Part shown: in pieces, positions 1 through 15,359 of the stretch
How positions within the stretch are numbered: position 1 is the first letter of the stretch
Layout of the letters: every line of letters starts with the position of its first letter
Source: Nemertoderma westbladi
Lineage: Eukaryota; Xenacoelomorpha; Nemertodermatida; Nemertodermatidae
DNA: 64,000 nt
Reading direction: 5' to 3'
Assembly: GCA_032718475.1 (NCBI GenBank)
Contig: JAUCBJ010007179.1
Location: 144,813 to 208,812, forward strand
Made by a program: the position numbers and the translations under genes
Notes under the pieces: generated by a model
What the model was told of the DNA's origin: nothing
What the model saw: the letters and a program-made list of their open reading frames with translations, nothing else
Databases searched by the model: none

Positions 1-73
1 TACCCACTCTGCCGGCACTCAGAGCGTCACGTGTAGGCGATGAGACGTAAAGGGGATGTAGAGGAGTAGAGAC

Positions 74-270
74 GGGCACATAGGGTGCCAGAGAGTAGAA
101 GAGTAGAGACGGGCACATAGGGTGCCAGGTAGTAAGTTAGAGAGGTAGTAGTGTAGTAGAGAGGGCACATAGGGTGCCAGGTAGTAGAGTAGAGCAGAGG
201 GGGCACATAGGGTGCCAGGTAGTAGAGCTAGAGAGGTAGTTGAGTAGTAGAAGGGCACATAGGGTGCCAG
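74..270. repeat. Minisatellite with 18-bp conserved core
   Basis: The 18-mer GGGCACATAGGGTGCCAG occurs five times, starting at 74, 111, 163, 201 and 253. The spacing alternates 37, 52, 38, 52, so the real unit is about 89-90 bp made of two half-units. The DNA between cores is purine-rich (GTAGAG words). No coding function is seen; open frames here follow the repeat. Confidence 0.85.
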
Positions 271-936
271 ATAGTAGAGTGGTTGTGGGCACCGCAAGCG
301 CCACGTAGTTAGAAGAGTGGAGTAGAGTTAGCAGAGCTAGTGGAGTAGAGTTAGTAGAGCTAGTTAGCAGAGTTGGTAGACTCAGAGGAGTCAAGTAGAG
401 TTAGTAGAAGTAGAAAGCTAGTAGGAGTTAGTTAGACTTAGTAGAGAGTTAGAGTCAGTAGAAAGTTAGAGGCTCTCAGTTAGAGCTAGAAGTAGTAAGA
501 GTTAGTAGTTAGCAGAGTTAGTTAGATAGTTAGAGTTAGTAAGCAGTAGGTAGATAGTATGATAGCACAGGGGTAGCATTAGAGATTAAAGCCTTAGGGA
601 GTGGCAAGAGAGATAGCGAGAGGTGGTATGGAGATAGTGTGGAGATAGTGTGAGCGCAATTCAAGCGTGGGGGGGAAGGAGTAAGAGGCTGAGTAAGGGA
701 CAGAGAAGTCCGAGAGTAGAGTGAAAGGAGAGTAGAGTCAAGGGCGAAAGTGTTGGGGAAACAAAAATCGTGTGAGAGACGAGCACGATCGGCCCGACAT
801 GGATGCCAGGCGTAAAGGGTAGCGTTATCATACCCAGAGGGAGCGGCCTGGAAAGCCGACTCCGAGAGAAAAGATTTCCACCCCACACCCGATGCTAGAT
901 CGGGATCCAGCGGGATTGTAACGCACTTTTTGGTTG
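271..936. other. Purine-rich degenerate repeat and unassigned flank
   Basis: From 300 to about 560 the plus strand is a drifting run of GTTAGTAGAGCTAG-like words. From 560 to 900 it stays purine-rich, then becomes mixed sequence with GGGATCC words. Its position just upstream of a hairpin, polypurine tract and LTR-like segment suggests the 3' internal or untranslated part of an LTR retrotransposon, but no gag, protease, RT or integrase motif could be read. Confidence 0.4.
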
Positions 937-974
937 ATGCTATCTTCTTACCGGGAAGATAGCATGGGGGGGAG
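937..974 (+). other. Hairpin followed by polypurine tract
   Basis: An 11-bp perfect stem (937-947 with 955-965, 7-nt loop) is followed at once by a purine run with seven G (966-974). The run ends where a TGTTAG LTR-like start begins. A polypurine tract next to a 3' LTR primes plus-strand synthesis in LTR retrotransposons. The role is inferred from position only. Confidence 0.5.
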
Positions 975-1512
975 TGTTAGCTTATTCAATCCCGCCAACA
1001 CCCCATAAAGTTATTAGCCGATAAGCAATATTGGGAGCCACGAGATTGGGCAATTAACCAACTCGTGCCATCCCAATAAGAGTGGGAAGGAGGCACACAA
1101 TAGAGGGTCAGGGGCCAAACCCCTAACCCAAGGAGAACAGGTGGAGTGAACGGGAATACTCCACGGGGCGCCAACAAGGGTATTAACCAATCAGAGGGGG
1201 GAATGGCATCGATTGAGTAGCAGTAAGGCCACCGTGCAATATAACCAATAACCTATTAATCAGTGATTCAGTTATCTCAGTGCAGCAGTGCTAGCGTAGG
1301 GTACAGCCAATTAGTTTAGTTAGGGGATCACGGGACTTTAGTTACCGTATCCCGCCTACCGTATAATTCACAATATATCTATATCCTATAACCTATTATT
1401 ATACACCGAACTTCAGAACTCAGTTATCTTTATTTCACTCTTATACACGGCGGGGACGCGTGGACTAAATACCACATCGGATAAATCGGGATCCCTCCTG
1501 GATCCCGTCACA
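975..1512 (+). mobile_element. Probable 3' LTR (Ty3/gypsy-like), solo or truncated
   Basis: The segment starts TGTTAG directly after a polypurine tract and ends GTCACA where the 27-bp satellite begins, giving a 538-bp block with TG...CA ends. It holds TATA-like AT-rich stretches near 1365-1410. No second LTR copy was found in the window, so the identification rests on the termini and the tract before it. The lineage is a guess. Confidence 0.5.
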
Positions 1513-4500
1513 ATCGGAACATGTATTACTAAATAATAGATCGGAACATGTATTACTAAATAATAGATCGGAACATGTATTACTAAATAATAGATCGGAA
1601 CATGTATTACTAAATAATAGATCGGAACATGTATTACTAAATAATAGATCGGAACATGTATTACTAAATAATACATCGGAACATGTATTACTAAATAATA
1701 GATCGGAACATGTATTACTAAATAATAGATCGGAACATGTATTACTAAATAATATATCGGAACATGTATTACTAAATAATATATCGCTACATGTATTACT
1801 AAATAATAGATCGGAACATGTATTACTAAATAATAGATCGTAACATGGATTACTAAATAATAGATCGGAACATGTATTACTAAATAATAGATCGGAACAT
1901 GTATTACTAAATACTAGATCGAAACATGTATTACTAAATAATATATCGCTACATGTATTACTAAATAATAGATCGGAACATGGATTACTAAATAATAGAT
2001 CGGAACATGTATTACTAAATAATAGATCGGAACATGTATTACTAAATAACAGAATAATAGATCGGAACATGTATTACTAAATAATAGATCGGAACACGTA
2101 TTACTAAATAATAGATCGGAACATGTATTACTAAATAATAGATCGGAACAATGTATTACTAAATAATATATCGCTACATGTATTACTAAATAATAGATCG
2201 GAACATGTATTACTAAATAATAGATCGCAACATGTATTACTAAATAATATATCGCTACATGTATTACTAAATAATATATTGCTACATGTATTACTAAATA
2301 ATAGATTAGAACATGTATTACTAAATAATATATCGCTACATGTATTACTAAATAATAGATCGGAACATGTATTACTAAATAATAGATCGGAACATGTATT
2401 ACTAAATAATATATCGCTACATGTATTACTAAATAATAGATCGGAACATGTATTACTAAATAATAGATCGTAACATGGATTACTAAATAATAGATCGGAA
2501 CATGTATTACTAAATAATATATCGCTACATGTATTACTAAATAATAGATCGGAACATGGATTACTAAATAATAGATCGGAACATGTATTACTAAATAATA
2601 GATCGGAACATGTATTACTAAATAATAGATCGGAACATGTATTACTAAATAATAGATCGGAACATGTATTACTAAATAATAGATCGGAACATGTATTACT
2701 AAATAATATATCGCTACATGTATTACTAAATAATAGATCGGAACATGTATTACTAAATAATAGATCGTAACATGGATTACTAAATAATAGATCGGAACAT
2801 GTATTACTAAATAATAGATCGGAACATGTATTACTAAATAATAGATCGAAACATGTATTACTAAATAATATATCGCTACATGTATTACTAAATAATAGAT
2901 CGGAACATGGATTACTAAATAATAGATCGGAACATGTATTACTAAATAATAGATCGGAACATGTATTACTAAATAACAGAATAATAGATCGGAACATGTA
3001 TTACTAAATAATAGATCGGAACATGTATTACTAAATAATAGATCGGAACATGGATTACTAAATAACAGAATAATAGATCGGAACATGTATTACTAAATAA
3101 TAGATCGGAACATGTATTACTAAATAATAGATCGGAACATGTATTGCTAAATAACAGAATAATAGATCGGAACATGTATTACTAAATAATGAATCGGAAC
3201 ATGGATTACTAAATAACAGAATAATAGATCGGAACATGTATTACTAAATAACAGAATAATAGATCGGAACATGTATTACTAAATAACAGAATAATAGATC
3301 GGAACATGTATTACTAAATAATGAATCGGAACATGTATTACTAAATAATGAATCGGAACATGGATTACTAAATAACAGAATAATAGATCGGAACATGTAT
3401 TACTAAATAATAGATCGGAACATGTATTACTAAATAATAGATCGGAACATGTATTACTAAATAACAGAATAATAGATCGGAACATGTATTACTAAATAAT
3501 AGATCGGAACATGTATTACTAAATAATAGATCGGAACATGTATTACTAAATAACAGAATAATAGATCGGAACATGTATTACTAAATAATGAATCGGAACA
3601 TGGATTACTAAATAACAGAATAATAGATCGGAACATGTATTACTAAATAATAGATCGGAACATGTATTACTAAATAACAGAATAATAGATCGGAACATGT
3701 ATTACTAAATAATGAATCGGAACATGGATTACTAAATAACAGAATAATAGATCGGAACATGTATTACTAAATAATAGATCGGAACATGTATTACTAAATA
3801 ACAGAATAATAGATCGGAACATGTATTACTAAATAATGAATCGGAACATGGATTACTAAATAACAGAATAATAGATCGGAACATGTATTACTAAATAATA
3901 GATCGGAACATGTATTACTAAATAACAGAATAATAGATCGGAACATGTATTACTAAATAATGAATCGGAACATGGATTACTAAATAATAGATCGGAACAT
4001 GTATTACTAAATAATATATCGCTACATGTATTACTAAATAATAGATCGGAACATGTATTACTAAATAATATATCGCTACATGTATTACTAAATAATAGAT
4101 CGGAACATGGATTACTAAATAATAGATCGGAACATGTATTACTAAATAATAGATCGGAACATGTATTACTAAATAATAGATCGGAACATGTATTACTAAA
4201 TAATAGATCGGAACATGTATTACTAAATAATAGATCGGAACATGTATTACTAAATAATAGATCGGAACATGTATTACTAAATAACAGAGTAATAGATCGG
4301 AACATGTATTACTAAATAATAGATCGGAACATGTATTACTAAATAATAGATCGGAACATGTATTACTAAATAATAGATCGGAACATGTATTACTAAATAA
4401 TAGATCGGAACATGTATTACTAAATAATAGATCGGAACATGTATTACTAAATAATAGATCGGAACATGTCTTACTAAATAATAGATCGGAACATGTATTA

Positions 4501-7500
4501 CTAAATAATAGATCGGAACATGTATTACTGAATAATAGATCGGAACATGTATTACTAAATAACAGAATAATAGATCGGAACATGTATTTCTAAATAATAG
4601 ATCGGAACATGTATTACTAAATAATAGATCGGAACATGTATTACTAAATAATAGATCGGAACATGTATTACTAAATAATAGATCGGAACATGTATTACTA
4701 AATAATAGATCGGAACATGTATTACTAAATAATAGATCGGAACATGTATTACTAAATAATAGATCGGAACATGTATTACTAAATAATAGATCGGAACATG
4801 TATTACTAAATAATAGATCGAAACATGTATTACTAAATAATATATCGGAACATGTATTACTAAATAATAGATCGGAACATGTATTACTAAATAATAGATC
4901 GGAACATGTATTACTAAATAATAGATCGGAACATGTATTACTAAATAATAGATCGAAACATGTATTACTAAATAATAGATCGGAACATGTATTACTAAAT
5001 AATATATCGGAACATGTATTACTAAATAATAGATCGAAACATGTATTACTAAATAATAGATCGGAACATGTATTACTAAATAATAGATCGGAACATGTAT
5101 TACTAAATAATAGATCGGAACATGTATTACTAAATAATATATCGGAACATGTATTACTAAATAATAGATCGGAACATGTATTACTAAATAACAGAATAAT
5201 AGATCGGAACATGTTTTACTAAATAATAGATCGGAACATGTATTACTAAATAACAGAATAATAGATCGGAACATGTATTACTAAATAATAGATCGGAACA
5301 TGTATTACTAAATAATAGATCGGAACATGTATTACTAAATAATAGATCGGAACATCTATTACTAAATAATAGATCGGAACATGTATTACTAAATAATAGA
5401 TCGGAACATGTATTACTAAATAATAGATCGGAACATGTATTACTAAATAATAGATCGGAACATTGATTACTAAATAACAGAATAATAGATCGGAACATGT
5501 ATTACTAAATAATAGAACGGAACATGTATTACTAAATAACAGAATAATAGATCGGAACATGCATTACTAAATAATATATCGCTACATGTATTACTAAATA
5601 ATAGATCGGAACATGTATTACTAAATAATGAATCGGAACATGGATTACTAAATAACAGAATAATAGATCGGAACATGTATTACTAAATAATAGATCGGAA
5701 CATGTATTACTAAATAATATATCGCTACATGTATTACTAAATAATAGATCGGAACATGTATTACTAAATAATAGATCGTAACATGTATTACTAAATAATA
5801 TATCGCTACATGTATTACTAAATAATATATCGCTACATGTATTACTAAATAATAGATCGGAACATGTATTACTAAATAATATATCGCTACATGTATTACT
5901 AAATAATAGATCGGAACATGTATTACTAAATAATAGATCGTAACATGTATTACTAAATAATAGATCGGAACATGTATTACTAAATAATAGATCGTAACAT
6001 GTATTACTAAATAATATATCGGAACATTGATTACTAAATAACAGAATAATAGATCGGAACATGTATTACTAAATAATAGAACGGAACATGTATTACTAAA
6101 TAACAGAATAATAGATCGGAACATGCATTACTAAATAATAGAACGGAACATGTATTACTAAATAACAGAATAATAGATCGGAACGTCATGTATTACTAAA
6201 TAATAGATCGGAACATGTATTACTAAATAATAGATCGGAACATGTATTACTAAATAATAGATCGGAACATGTATTACTAAATAATAGATCGGAACATTGA
6301 TTACTAAATAACAGAATAATAGATCGGAACATGTATTACTAAATAATAGAACGGAACATGTATTACTAAATAACAGAATAATAGATCGGAACATGTATTA
6401 CTAAATAATGAATCGGAACATGGATTACTAAATAACAGAATAATAGATCGGAACATGTATCACTAAATAATAGATCGGAACATGTATTACTAAATAATAT
6501 ATCGCTACATGTATTACTAAATAATAGATCGGAACATGTATTACTAAATAATAGATCGTAACATGTATTACTATATAATATATCGCTACATGTATTACTA
6601 AATAATATATCGCTACATGTATTACTAAATAATAGATCGGAACATGTATTACTAAATAATATATCGCTACATGTATTACTAAATAATAGATCGGAACATG
6701 TATTACTAAATAATAGATCGTAACATGTATTACTAAATAATAGATCGGAACATGTATTACTAAATAATAGATCGTAACATGTATTACTAAATAATATATC
6801 GCTACATGTATTACTAAATAATATATCGCTACATGTATTACTAAATAATAGATCGGAACATGTATTACTAAATAATAGATCGGAACATGGATTACTAAAT
6901 AATAGATCGGAACATGTATTACTAAATAATAGATCGGAACATGTTTATTACTAAATAATAGATTAGAACATGTATTACTAAATAATATATCGCTACATGT
7001 ATTACTAAATAATAGATCGGAACATGTATTACTAAATAATAGATCGGAACATGTATTACTAAATAATAGATCGGAACATGTATTACTAAATAATAGATCG
7101 GAACATGTATTACTAAATAATAGATCGGAACATGGATTACTAAATAATAGATCGGAACATGTATTACTAAATAATAGATCGGAACATGTATTACTAAATA
7201 ATAGATTAGAACATGTATTACTAAATAATATATCGCTACATGTATTACTAAATAATAGATCGGAACATGGATTACTAAATAATAGATCGGAACATGTATT
7301 ACTAAATAATAGATCGGAACATGGATTACTAAATAATAGATCGGAACATGTATTACTAAATAATAGATCGGAACATGTATTACTAAATAATAGATTAGAA
7401 CATGTATTACTAAATAATATATCGCTACATGTATTACTAAATAATAGATCGGAACATGTATTACTAAATAATATATCGGAACATGTATTACTAAATAATA

Positions 7501-10500
7501 GATCGGAACATGTATTACTAAATAATAGATCGGAACATGGATTACTAAATAATAGATCGGAACATGTATTACTAAATAATAGATCGGAACATGTATTACT
7601 AAATAATAGATCGGAACATGGATTACTAAATAATAGATCGGAACATGTATTACTAAATAATAGATCGGAACATGTATTACTAAATAATAGATTAGAACAT
7701 GTATTACTAAATAATATATCGCTACATGTATTACTAAATAATAGATCGGAACATGGATTACTAAATAATAGATCGGAACATGTATTACTAAATAATAGAT
7801 CGGAACATGGATTACTAAATAATAGATCGGAACATGTATTACTAAATAATAGATCGGAACATGTATTACTAAATAATAGATTAGAACATGTATTACTAAA
7901 TAATATATCGCTACATGTATTACTAAATAATAGATTGGAACATGTATTACTAAATAATAGATCGGAACATGTATTACTAAATAATAGATCGGAACATGTA
8001 TTACTAAATAATAGATCGGAACATGTATTACTAAATAATAGATCGGAACATGCATTACTAAATAATAGATCGGAACATGTATTACTAAATAATAGATCGG
8101 AACATGTATTACTAAATAATATATCGCTACATGTATTACTAAATAATAGATCGGAACATGTATTACTAAATAATAGATTAGAACATGTATTACTAAATAA
8201 TATATCGCTACATGTATTACTAAATAATAGATCAGAACATGTATTACTAAATAATAGATCGGAACATGTATTACTAAATAATAGATCGGAACATGTATTA
8301 CTAAATAATAGATCGCTACATGTATTACTAAATAATGGATCGGAACATGTATTACTAAATAATAGATTAGAACATGTATTACTAAATAATATATCTCTAC
8401 ATGTATTACTAAATAATAGATCGGAACATGTATTACTAAATAATAGATCGGAACATGTATTACTAAATAATAGATCGGAACATGTATTACTAAATAATAG
8501 ATCGGAACATGTATTACTAAATAATAGATCGGAACATGTATTACTAAATAATAGATCGGAACATGTATTACTAAATAATAGATCGGAACATGTATTACTA
8601 AATAATAGATCGGAATATGTATTACTAAATAATAGATCGGAACATGTATTACTAAATAATATATCGCTACATGTATTACTAAATAATAGATCGTAACATG
8701 TATTACTAAATAATATATCGCTACATGTATTACTAAATAATATATCGCTACATGTATTACTAAATAATAGATCGGAACATGTATTACTAAATAATATATC
8801 GCTACATGTATTACTAAATAATAGATCGTAACATGTATTACTAAATAATAGATCGGAACATGTATTACTAAATAATAGATCGTAACATGTATTACTAAAT
8901 AATATATCGCTACATGTATTACTAAATAATATATCGCTACATGTATTACTAAATAATAGATCGGAACATGGATTACTAAATAATAGATCGGAACATGTAT
9001 TACTAAATAATAGATCGGAACATGTATTACTAAATAATAGATTAGAACATGTATTACTAAATAATATATCGCTACATGTATTACTAAATAATAGATCGGA
9101 ACATGTATTACTAAATAATAGATCGGAACATGTATTACTAAATAATAGATCGGAACATGTATTACTAAATAATAGATCGGAACATGTATTACTAAATAAT
9201 ATATCGCTACATGTATTACTAAATAATAGATCGGAACATGTATTACTAAATAATAGATCGTAACATGGATTACTAAATAATAGATCGGAACATGTATTAC
9301 TAAATAATAGATCGGAACATGTATTACTAAATAATAGATCGGAACATGTATTACTAAATAATAGATCGGAACATGTATTACTAAATAATAGATCGGAACA
9401 TGTATTACTAAATAATAGATCGGAACATGTATTACTAAATAATAGATCGGAACATGTATTACTAAATAATAGATCGGAACATGTATTACTAAATAATAGA
9501 TCGGAACATGTATTACTAAATAATAGATCGGAACATGTATTACTAAATAATATATCGGAACATGTATTACTAAATAATAGATCGGAACATGTATTACTAA
9601 ATAATAGATCGGAACATGTATTACTAAATAATAGATCGGAACATGTATTACTAAATAATAGATCGGAACATGTATTACTAAATAATAGGTCGGAACATGT
9701 ATTACTAAATAATATATCGGAACATGTATTACTAAATAATAGATCGGAACATGTATTACTAAATAACAGAATAATAGATCGGAACATGTATTACTAAATA
9801 ATAGATCGGAACATGTACTACTAAATAACAGAATAATAGATCGGAACATGTATTACTAAATAATAGATCGGAACATGTATTACTAAATAATAGATCGGAA
9901 CATGGATTACTAAATAACAGAATAATAGATCGGAACATGTATTACTAAATAATAGATCGGAACATGTATTACTAAATAATAGATCGGAACATGTATTACT
10001 AAATAATAGATCGGAACATGTATTACTAAATAATAGATCGGAACATTGATTACTAAATAACAGAATAATAGATCGGAACATGTATTACTAAATAATAGAA
10101 CGGAACATGTATTACTAAATAACAGAATAATAGATCGGAACATGTATTACTAAATAATAGATCGGAACATGTATTACTAAATAATGAATCGGAACATGGA
10201 TTACTAAATAACAGAATAATAGATCGGAACATGTATTACTAAATAATAGATCGGAACATGTATTACTAAATAATAGATCGGAACATGTATTACTAAATAA
10301 TATATCGCTACATGTATTACTAAATAATAGATCGGAACATGTATTACTAAATAATAGATCGTAACATGTATTACTAAATAATATATCGCTACATGTATTA
10401 CTAAATAATATATCGCTACATGTATTACTAAATAATAGATTAGAACATGTATTACTAAATAATATATCGCTACATGTATTACTAAATAATAGATCGGAAC

Positions 10501-13500
10501 ATGTATTACTAAATAATAGATCGGAACATGTATTACTAAATAATAGATCGGAACATGTATTACTAAATAATAGATCGGAACATGTATTACTAAATAATAT
10601 ATCGCTACATGTATTACTAAATAATAGATCGGAACATGTATTACTAAATAATAGATCGTAACATGGATTACTAAATAATAGATCGGAACATGTATTACTA
10701 AATAATAGATCGGAACATGTATTACTAAATAATATATCGCTACATGTATTACTAAATAATAGATCGGAACATGTATTACTAAATAATAGATCGTAACATG
10801 GATTACTAAATAATAGATCGGAACATGTATTACTAAATAATAGATCGGAACATGTATTACTAAATAATAGATCGGAACATGTATTACTAAATAATAGATC
10901 GGAACATGTATTACTAAATAATAGATCGGAACATGGATTACTAAATAATAGATCGGAACATGTATTACTAAATAATAGATCGGAACATGTATTACTAAAT
11001 AATAGATCGTAACATGGATTACTAAATAATAGATCGGAACATGTATTACTAAATAATAGATCGGAAGATGTATTACTAAATAATAGATAGGAACATGTAT
11101 TACTAAATAATATATCGCTACATGTATTACTAAATAATAGATCGGAACATGTATTACTAAATAATAGATCGGAACATGTATTACTAAATAACAGAATAAT
11201 ATATCGGAACATGTATTACTAAATAATAGATCGGAACATGTATTACTAAATAATAGATCGGAACATGTATTACTAAATAATAGATCGGAACATGTATTAC
11301 TAAATAATAGATCGGAACATGTATTACTAAATAATAGATCGGAACATGTATTACTAAATAATAGATCGGAACATGTATTACTAAATAATAGATCGGAACA
11401 TGTATTACTAAATAACAGAATAATAGATCGGAACATGTATTACTAAATAATAGATCGGAACATGGATTACTAAATAACAGAATAATAGATCGGAACATGT
11501 ATTACTAAATAATAGATCGGAACATGTATTACTAAATAATAGATCGGAACATGTATTACTAAATAATAGATCGGAACATGGATTACTAAATAACAGAATA
11601 ATAGATCGGAACATGTATTACTAAATAATAGATCGGAACATGTATTACTAAATAATAGATCGGAACATGTATTACTAAATAATAGATCGGAACATGTATT
11701 ACTAAATAATAGATCGGAACATGTATTACTAAATAACAGAATAATAGATCGGAACATGTATTACTAAATAATAGATCGGAACATGTATTACTAAATAATG
11801 AATCGGAACATGGATTACTAAATAACAGAATAATAGATCGGAACATGTATTACTAAATAATAGATCGGAACATGTATTACTAAATAATAGATTGGAACAT
11901 GTATTACTAAATAATAGATCGGAACATGGATTACTAAATAACAGAATAATAGATCGGAACATGTATTACTAAATAATAGAACGGAACATGTATTACTAAA
12001 TAACAGAATAATAGATCGGAACATGTATTACTAAATAATAGATCGGAACATGTATTACTAAATAATGAATCGGAACATGGATTACTAAATAACAGAATAA
12101 TAGATCGGAACATGTATTACTAAATAATAGATCGGAACATGTATTACTAAATAATAGATTGGAACATGTATTACTAAATAATAGATCGGAACATGGATTA
12201 CTAAATAACAGAATAATAGATCGGAACATGTATTACTAAATAATAGAACGGAACATGGATTACTAAATAACAGAATAATAGATCGGAACATGTATTACTA
12301 AATAATAGATCGGAACATGTATTACTAAATAATATATCGCTACATGTATTACTAAATAATAGATCGGAACATGTATTACTAAATAATAGATCGTAACATG
12401 TATTACTAAATAATATATCGCTACATGTATTACTAAATAATATATCGCTACATGTATTACTAAATAATAGATTAGAACATGTATTACTAAATAATATATC
12501 GCTACATGTATTACTAAATAATAGATCGGAACATGTATTACTAAATAATAGATCGGAACATGTATTACTAAATAATATATCGCTACATGTATTACTAAAT
12601 AATAGATCGTAACATGTATTACTAAATAATATATCGCTACATGTATTACTAAATAATATATCGCTACATGTATTACTAAATAATAGATCGGAACATGTAT
12701 TACTAAATAATAAATCGTAACATTGATTACTAAATAATAGATCGGAACATGTATTACTAAATAATATATCGCTACATGTATTACTAAATAATAGATCGGA
12801 ACATGTATTACTAAATAATAGATCGTAACATGTATTACCTAAGAATATATCGCTACATGTATTACTAAATAATATATCGGAACATGGATTACTAAATAAT
12901 AGATCGGAACATGTATTACTAAATAATAGATCGGAACATGTATTACTAAATAATATATCGCTACATGTATTACTAAATAATAGATCGGAACATGTATTAC
13001 TAAATAATAGATCGGAACATGTATTACTAAATAATAGATCGTAACATGGATTACTAAATAATAGATCGGAACATGTATTACTAAATAATAGATCGGAACA
13101 TGTATTACTAAATAATAGATCGGAACATGTATTACTAAATAATAGATCGGAACATGTATTACTAAATAATAGATCGGAACATGTATTACTAAATAATATA
13201 TCGCTACATGTATTACTAAATAATAGATCGGAACATGTATTACTAAATAATAGATCGTAACATGGATTACTAAATAATAGATCGGAACATGTATTAATAA
13301 ATAATAGATCGGAACATGTATTACTAAATAATAGATCGGAACATGTATTACTAAATAATAGATCGGAACATGTATTACTAAATAATAGATCGGAACATGG
13401 ATTACTAAATAATAGATCGGAACATGTATTACTAAATAATAGATCGGAACATGTATTACTAAATAATAGATCGTAACATGGATTACTAAATAATAGATCG

Positions 13501-14922
13501 GAACATGTATTACTAAATAATAGATCGGAAGATGTATTACTAAATAATAGATCGGAACATGTATTACTAAATAATATATCGCTACATGTATTACTAAATA
13601 ATAGATCGGAGCATGGATTACTAAATAATAGATCGGAACATGTATTACTAAATAATAGATCGGAACATGTATTACTAAATAATAGATCGGAACATGTATT
13701 ACTAAATAATAGATCGGAACATGTATTACTAAATAATAGATCGGAACATGTATTACTAAATAATAGATCGGAACATGTATTACTAAATAATAGATCGGAA
13801 CATGTATTACTAAATAACAGAATAATAGATCGGAACATGTATTACTAAATAATAGATCGGAACATGTATTACTAAATAATAGATCGGAACATGTATTACT
13901 AAATAATAGATCGGAACATGTATTACTAATTAATAGATCGGAACATGTATTACTAAATAATAGATCGGAACATGTATTACTAAATAACAGAATAATAGAT
14001 CGGAACATGTATTACTAAATAATAGATCGGAACATGTATTACTAAATAATAGATCGGAACATGGATTACTAAATAACAGAATAATAGATCGGAACATGTA
14101 TTACTAAATAATAGATCGGAACATGTATTACTAAATAACAGATCGGAACATGTATTACTAAATAATAGATCGGAACATGTATTACTAAATAATATATCGC
14201 TACATGTATTACTAAATAACAGAATAATAGATCGGAACATGTATTACTAAATAATAGATCGGAACATGTATTACTAAATAATATATCGGAACATGTATTA
14301 CTAAATAATAGATCGGAACATGTATTACTAAATAACAGAATAATAGATCGGAACATGTATTACTAAATAATAGATCGGAACATGTATTACTAAATAATAG
14401 ATCGGAACATGTATTACTTAATACTAGATCGGAACATGTATTACTAAATAATAGATCGGAACATGGATTACTAAATAATAGATCGGAACATGTATTACTA
14501 AATAATAGATCGGAACATGGATTACTAAATAATAGATCGGAACATGTATTACTAAATAATATATCGCTACATGTATTACTAAATAACAGAATAATAGATC
14601 GGAACATGTATTACTAAATAATATATCGGAACATGTATTACTAAATAATAGATCGGAACATGTATTACTTAATAATAGATCGGAACATGTATAACTAAAT
14701 AATAGATCGGAACATGTATTACTTAATAATATATCGGAACATGTATTACTAAATAATAGATCGGAACATGTATTACTCAATAATATATCGGAACATGTAT
14801 TACTAAATAATAGATCGGAACATGGATTACTAAATAATAGATCGGAACATGTATTACTAAATAATAGATCGGAACATGGATTACTAAATAATAGATCGGA
14901 ACATGAATTACTAGATAATCTG
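1513..14922. repeat. 27-bp satellite array (about 13.4 kb)
   Basis: Tandem array of a 27-bp unit (ATCGGAACATGTATTACTAA plus ATAATAG). Recurrent variants are units with ATATATCGCTAC, units with ATCGTAACATGGAT, units with ATTAGAACATG, and a 35-bp unit with an extra 8 bp (CAGAATAA). The 27-bp period is divisible by three, so long frames appear on both strands (peptides such as FSNTCSDLL or YYLVIHVPI repeated). They have no codon bias of a gene and break wherever the 35-bp variant changes frame. The 35-bp units are common at 2.0-6.4, 9.8-10.2 and 11.2-14.6 kb and absent from about 6.45-9.76 kb. Units decay at the right edge after about 14.4 kb, while the left edge is clean. Estimated total is near 480-495 units. 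Confidence 0.97.
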
Positions 14923-15359
14923 TTCACGATGCTCTCTGTCATAAACAAAAATGATAAAAAGAAAACTCCGTTTTAGGTCTAAATTTCCATTCTAAAATCC
15001 AAAATAAGTATTTGTAAATATATATGTAACTCTAGAATTAGTCGATATAATTGGTTAATTTTATCTTGACTTATTAGCCTATATGTCACTCTATTTCTTG
15101 AGAAGTAATTTTATATCTGCAGCTGAAGTTATAGTAAATACTTTACCATTTGCAGAAACCTTGGCCAAAATCGCCCCGTTGTAACTGAAAGCGGAGTGAA
15201 GATCCTTTGATCTCTTTAGCGATACTCTTTAGCTTTAACGATTCCTCAGCAATTCGCTCGCAGAAGATTAAGTGATCATCAGACATTCAATAATATTTCA
15301 ATATTGAAAATAGTACAAATATTATAAAATATAATACATTTTATTTTTTATTCTTTTAG
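14923..15359. other. Flank between satellite and EGF exon
   Basis: Unique-looking AT-rich DNA. It ends in a pyrimidine-rich tract and the AG acceptor of the first EGF exon, so it is probably the 3' end of an intron. No other feature is visible. Confidence 0.5.

Noticed and set aside
19-888. Ser/Leu/Pro-rich open frames on the minus strand
   Set aside because: They follow purine-rich degenerate repeats and have no domain or splice context.
1513-14922. CRISPR array
   Set aside because: Repeats are directly adjacent with no unique spacers and only variant units; no cas-like genes; eukaryotic context.
1465-14948. Very long open frames (up to 1119 codons) in the satellite
   Set aside because: They are direct translations of a 27-bp period with no stop in the unit. 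Frames exist on both strands and change wherever a 35-bp unit occurs, and there is no domain.
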